This document shows positions 23,571 to 26,907 of a stretch of DNA of 26,907 nucleotides, one piece after another. Numbering within the stretch: the first letter of the stretch is position 1; each line of letters opens with the position of its first letter. Origin of the DNA: 1XD8-76 sp051880335 (GTDB taxonomy: Bacteria > Bacillota > Clostridia > Lachnospirales > Lachnospiraceae); contig JBJENT010000270.1 of NCBI GenBank assembly GCA_051880335.1, positions 1 through 26,907 of the forward strand. Reading direction: 5' to 3'. The notes below the pieces were generated by a model. That model did not search any database, was not told the origin of the DNA, and worked only from the letters and a program-made list of their open reading frames with translations. Made by a program: the position numbers and the translations under genes.

Positions 23571-25052
23571 CTAATGATCAAAATCATCTTCCTCTTTTAC
23601 TTCAATATCAAAATGCATATCTTTTTCTTCGATATCTTTCCGGAAATCCAGATTTTTTTTCTGATGTTTTTTCGGTACAGGCAGAGGATTTGGTAAAGGC
23701 TGTCCCGGCTCTATAACAAAAACCAAATCAGAATCTTTATCTGGCAGGTTTTCTCTTTCCATTTCTTTTATCTTTACCATGCCCTCCATCCGGAATATTC
23801 CACTGATTCCAAGACCAGCAGCCAAGTACCACAAAACACTGTTCATCAGCTGCATGTCCATATAAGGTTTCATGAATACCTTTACCACGCCTAACGATAT
23901 CACACATAACATATAGGCTCCACAATAATTTCTTTTCTGGAATAGAAAAGACATGGAACACCAGAAAGCCAGTGCCAGAATCACAAGGCTCAAATAAATA
24001 TCCGCCTCCGGCATCGTAACAAAGAAAGCAAATTGTTCTCTGACAGAATATACATGTAATAACCGATCAAAATAATCTGTAATACCAACTGTTCCACTCA
24101 GGAAAAGAAAAGCGAGTACCATCAGGATACCATCTAAAAATCCCACCAATGTAAACAGGTAAATCAGTATGGATTTCTTTCTGCTCTTTTTCATTTCATC
24201 CAGGAAAAATGTCCCGAACAGGAAGAAAAACAGAGTAAGGCTGAACCAGTCAAGATATACCAGAAAAGCCAGATACATCCCTAAAAAAATCAGTGGAATA
24301 TGGTGTATCAGAGTATGATATTTTTTCTTCCTGATACCCTGAAATACCAGGCTGATGAAATAAAGTCCCGAGGCATAAAATACAAAATAAAGTAGTTCCG
24401 GTGTCAAAGAAAAAACATATCCCAAAGTAGATGGCATAAGTCCAAAAAATCCCAGACATACAGAAGCTGCAATCGCCCCCGACAACTGATAAACTGCAAA
24501 ATACAGAAACATCAGCGCAACAAAGAAAAATACAATCTGAAGAACGATTCCCGCAAAGGGATTATTCCCAAACAGGAAGAAAACACCATGTAATAACCAG
24601 ATGTATAAATAGGATACCCCATGAGCCGAAAACGGCATAGACATCTGATCCGGCTTCACATATGCCGCTTCATAAAATGTTTCATCCGGCAAAACAAGGG
24701 GAATATGATTCATCATATACAAGGTAAACCTGACCACAACCGCCAGTAAAATAAGAACCGGCAGAACCAGCGAGAAAATACGGAGCAGTCCGGCAGGATT
24801 TTGAATTCTCTCATATATTTTTTCTGCCAGAATACGTAAAATACCATAAACTGATACAAGTACCAGAAAAAGACCGCAGATAATCAAACCTTTTTCCACA
24901 TTGCCTCCAACCATCTTTGCAAAAGGACTGGCAAGCAGGCATAATACAATTGCCATGCAGCAGAATATGGTATATATGAAAAATATCAAATAGCTGAAAA
25001 TACTCTTCTTTGGATTCATGGTTCTCCCGGTCGGCTGTTTGCCGACGATCAT
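23571..25052 (-). CDS. GT-C-like polytopic membrane glycosyltransferase
   Basis: The 493-residue protein has about 11 membrane segments up to residue ~420 and a charged cytoplasmic tail. After the second or third segment the first outside loop holds an acidic pair (LVLPDETFYEAAY), the usual position of the catalytic Asp/Glu of GT-C enzymes that use polyprenyl-phosphate sugars. The tail has a proline-rich run (EPGQPLPNPLPVPKKH) and ends in acidic DFDIEV/EEDDFDH-type residues. It follows the GtrB-like gene by 12 bp, suggesting that enzyme makes its lipid-linked sugar donor. The ATG at 25052 has AAGGG seven bases upstream; an ATG at 25019 with GGGAG is a real alternative. Acceptor and sugar are unknown, and the GT-C call is inference from topology and context. 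Confidence 0.62.
   Translation of the reverse strand: MIVGKQPTGRTMNPKKSIFSYLIFFIYTIFCCMAIVLCLLASPFAKMVGGNVEKGLIICGLFLVLVSVYGILRILAEKIYERIQNPAGLLRIFSLVLPVLILLAVVVRFTLYMMNHIPLVLPDETFYEAAYVKPDQMSMPFSAHGVSYLYIWLLHGVFFLFGNNPFAGIVLQIVFFFVALMFLYFAVYQLSGAIAASVCLGFFGLMPSTLGYVFSLTPELLYFVFYASGLYFISLVFQGIRKKKYHTLIHHIPLIFLGMYLAFLVYLDWFSLTLFFFLFGTFFLDEMKKSRKKSILIYLFTLVGFLDGILMVLAFLFLSGTVGITDYFDRLLHVYSVREQFAFFVTMPEADIYLSLVILALAFWCSMSFLFQKRNYCGAYMLCVISLGVVKVFMKPYMDMQLMNSVLWYLAAGLGISGIFRMEGMVKIKEMERENLPDKDSDLVFVIEPGQPLPNPLPVPKKHQKKNLDFRKDIEEKDMHFDIEVKEEDDFDH
25030..25046 (-). other. 6-bp GC-rich hairpin between two candidate starts
   Basis: GTCGGC and GCCGAC form a perfect six-base stem around a five-base loop. 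The hairpin lies inside the first codons of the long form of the GT-C-like gene and ends one base before the GGGAG-containing ribosome binding region of the alternative ATG at 25019. Confidence 0.45.
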
Positions 25053-25064
25053 TCGTTTTCCCTT

Positions 25065-26009
25065 TTATTCATTCAGGAAAGTTTCCACATTATAACGAGG
25101 TCTGTGTTTTACCTCAATGTAAATCTTTCCAATATATTGTCCAATCAGTCCAACGCTTACCAGCTGAACACCGCCAAGGAACCAGATGGACAAAATAAGG
25201 GATGTCCACCCTTCTACAACATGACCGGTGCAATAACTGATCAGTGCATAGCAGGCAGCTAAAATGCATAAGAAAATAATGCCCAGACCAACTGTCATAA
25301 TGAGGCTGATCGGTTTTACGCTAAAGGAACTGATCCCATTAAACGCCAGGGCAAGCATCTTTTTCAGAGGATATTTCGATTCTCCTGCCACACGTTCTTT
25401 TCTTTCATAATAAACATTATCTGTTTTATATCCTATCAGTGGCATCATTCCACGAAGGAAAAGATTGGTCTCTTCGTATTTTGAGAACTGCTCCACTGCC
25501 CGTTTGGACATCAAACGAAAATCCGCATGATTATAAACGGTTTTTACTCCCATGGCCGCCATTAATTTATAAAAACTCTGGGCTGTAAAACGTTTGAAGA
25601 AAGAATCCGATGATCTGTCATTACGAACACCATAAACAATATCATTTCCATCATGGAATTTATCGATCATTTCTTCGATCACGTTTACATCGTCCTGTAA
25701 ATCCGCATCAATCGATACGGTTACATCACTGATATCCTTTGCAATGATCAGACCGGCAGTAAGGGCAAACTGATGACCCACATTTCCGGCTAACTTCAGT
25801 CCTTTTACGCTGTCATACTGCTTATGCTCCTGCTCGATCAATTCCCAGGTTTTATCTTTACTTCCATCATCTACAAACAGAACAAAACTGTCTTCGGCAA
25901 TTTTGTTTTTCTGAATCAGGTCTGTCAGTACACCACGTAATGCTTCCGAAGAAATCTGAATAACTGCCTCTTCATTATAGCAAGGTACTACTAATGCTAA
26001 TCTATCCAT
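25065..26009 (-). CDS. GtrB/DPM1-like polyprenyl-phosphate glycosyltransferase (GT2)
   Basis: This 314-residue enzyme should transfer a nucleotide-activated sugar to undecaprenyl phosphate at the inner face of the membrane. The GT-A domain begins LALVVPCYNEEAVI, includes FVDDGSKDKTW, and has the metal-binding DXD-type site VSIDADLQDD near residue 105. The family block KRFTAQSFYKLMAAMGV and HADFRLMSKRAVEQF follow. Two C-terminal membrane segments (~237-260 and ~270-292) precede the typical end GQYIGKIYIEVKHRPRY. The ATG at 26009 has GGAGG eight bases upstream. The membrane GT-C-like gene follows directly, as in two-step lipid-linked sugar systems. Confidence 0.9.
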   Translation of the reverse strand: MDRLALVVPCYNEEAVIQISSEALRGVLTDLIQKNKIAEDSFVLFVDDGSKDKTWELIEQEHKQYDSVKGLKLAGNVGHQFALTAGLIIAKDISDVTVSIDADLQDDVNVIEEMIDKFHDGNDIVYGVRNDRSSDSFFKRFTAQSFYKLMAAMGVKTVYNHADFRLMSKRAVEQFSKYEETNLFLRGMMPLIGYKTDNVYYERKERVAGESKYPLKKMLALAFNGISSFSVKPISLIMTVGLGIIFLCILAACYALISYCTGHVVEGWTSLILSIWFLGGVQLVSVGLIGQYIGKIYIEVKHRPRYNVETFLNE

Positions 26010-26028
26010 GTACTAATCCTCCATGCGG

Positions 26029-26907
26029 CTATTTATGTTCATCACGCATATATTCATCTCTTAATGCTTCCACCATTTCACAGTATGTGGTTTTACAGTT
26101 TTCCTGTGCTCCACATTTAATGAATTCAACACATGGTTTGATATAATTCTGATATAACCAGATATATTTTGCTTCCGGATCGTCCTCTCTTGAAATACGT
26201 TTTACAATGGTTGGTGCAATATCATAATACTCGTCAATCAGACTGCGTCCATCCTCAGTAAGTGCAAGATAATGATCCCTGAAATCCTTGATCAGTCTGA
26301 GCTCTTCACAATCATCACCCATATTCAGATTCTGGCATACTGCAGTGGTCACATAGCAAAGCTTTCTTTTAAATCCATCTGAAATAGACTGATAACTGGA
26401 AGCCTGAATATTACTGTCTTTAAAAGAGCTGTGCCACTCAGAACAGATCGCATCCGCAAGTGCATCTGCTTTCTTGTTTCCGATTTCTTTTATGGCCGGC
26501 AGTACAAATGTCACCATAAACATATTTCGATCCATCTGAACCGAGAATTTATCATTTTTCTTTTTTACGCAGTCCAGTTCTGTTTCCGTATTTTTGATAA
26601 ATGCATTTGCTATCTGATGATAAACTCCTTCCAGAATATCATCGGAAGCATTTGCCAGACAGTTTTTAATGGATATAAAGAAGCCATAATTTTCTGCTTT
26701 ATAATTTTCAAATAAAGAATAGTAAGTATCTCTTTTAAACTCACGTACTTTAGCTCTATATCCTTCGCATGCCTGTTCCACACCACAAAGTACACTGTTC
26801 AAATGTTCGTAGCATTTCCCCATATCATAAGTATCTTCTGTCTTTATCCTGTTTTCATCCAGAAGGATTGTTTCTCCACAGAACATACAGATAACAGATT
26901 CTCTTTC
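26029..26907 (-). CDS. CFI-box-like C-terminal domain protein, 5' end outside window
   Basis: The frame is open to the right edge, so the start lies beyond 26907; an ATG at 26886 splits a likely zinc-binding pair (ICMFCGE) and is probably internal. The visible ~292 residues include a Cys-rich, helical central part without membrane segments. The block CYVTTAVCQNLNMGDDCEEL, followed by LIKDFRDHYLAL, EDGRSLIDEYYDIAPTIVKRI, matches the CFI-box domain pattern (C-[FY]-[IV]-x-T-A, then L-R-x-F-R-D, G-R, Y-Y, P). That domain is common and of unknown function. Residues further on keep more cysteines (CVEFIKCGAQENCKTTYC). It is 19 bp upstream of the GtrB-like gene and probably in its operon. No function can be assigned. 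Confidence 0.65.
   Translation of the reverse strand, partial: ERESVICMFCGETILLDENRIKTEDTYDMGKCYEHLNSVLCGVEQACEGYRAKVREFKRDTYYSLFENYKAENYGFFISIKNCLANASDDILEGVYHQIANAFIKNTETELDCVKKKNDKFSVQMDRNMFMVTFVLPAIKEIGNKKADALADAICSEWHSSFKDSNIQASSYQSISDGFKRKLCYVTTAVCQNLNMGDDCEELRLIKDFRDHYLALTEDGRSLIDEYYDIAPTIVKRISREDDPEAKYIWLYQNYIKPCVEFIKCGAQENCKTTYCEMVEALRDEYMRDEHK

Noticed and set aside
1..26907. Mobile elements, CRISPR arrays, defence genes, tRNA or rRNA
   Set aside because: No transposase, integrase, phage gene, regularly spaced repeat array, CCA-ended cloverleaf or rRNA-like stretch was seen; the window is co-directional core chromosome.

Overview
This window looks like a chromosomal core segment of an anaerobic, spore-lineage member of the class Clostridia, most likely family Lachnospiraceae. 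The reasons are moderate-to-low GC with A/T-rich leaders, GGAGG-type ribosome binding sites, the yqfC-yqfD-phoH-(HD protein)-ybeY block, tepA next to ftsK/spoIIIE, a formate-tetrahydrofolate ligase/FolD pair, a two-subunit NfnAB-type transhydrogenase and a BaiN-type flavoprotein. Every gene I can support is on the minus strand, so transcription runs from high to low coordinates. Coding density is very high and no gene-free stretch exceeds about 110 bp. I saw no tRNA, rRNA, CRISPR array, transposase or prophage gene.

In transcription order, 26907-23571 is a cell-envelope block: a 5'-truncated protein with a Cys pair and a CFI-box-like C-terminal domain, a GtrB/DPM1-like polyprenyl-phosphate glycosyltransferase and a GT-C-like membrane protein. 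It is closed by a clear intrinsic terminator (23494-23521). Next come tepA and ftsK/spoIIIE; ftsK has its own sigma-A promoter and a 14-bp palindrome in its leader. From 19816 to 13435 lies a one-carbon/redox block: fhs, folD, a membrane protein with zinc ribbon, TPR-like and chitobiase-type domains, nfnA and nfnB. A zinc-ribbon membrane protein, rlmH and a pyrimidine-nucleoside phosphorylase follow.

The block 10677-6427 is the conserved sporulation/RNA-maturation string yqfC, yqfD, phoH, a PgpH-like membrane protein and ybeY. The PgpH-like protein is short, lacks the usual extracellular domain and has lost most metal ligands of its HD domain. Where many Firmicutes continue with dgkA/cdd/era, this window has a SpoVB/MurJ-superfamily flippase and a BofC-like anchored protein, then two unrelated flavoproteins (BaiN/HI0933 type and COG2509 type), PUA-less proB and the start of a DUF896 gene.

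No wholly new multi-gene system is evident. The best leads are the degenerate PgpH homologue, a sigma-E-like promoter almost abutting the yqfC start codon, three independent tandem duplications in intergenic DNA (two of them copying the end of a gene including its stop codon), the ftsK leader palindrome, and the mixed-domain membrane protein inside the one-carbon/redox block.
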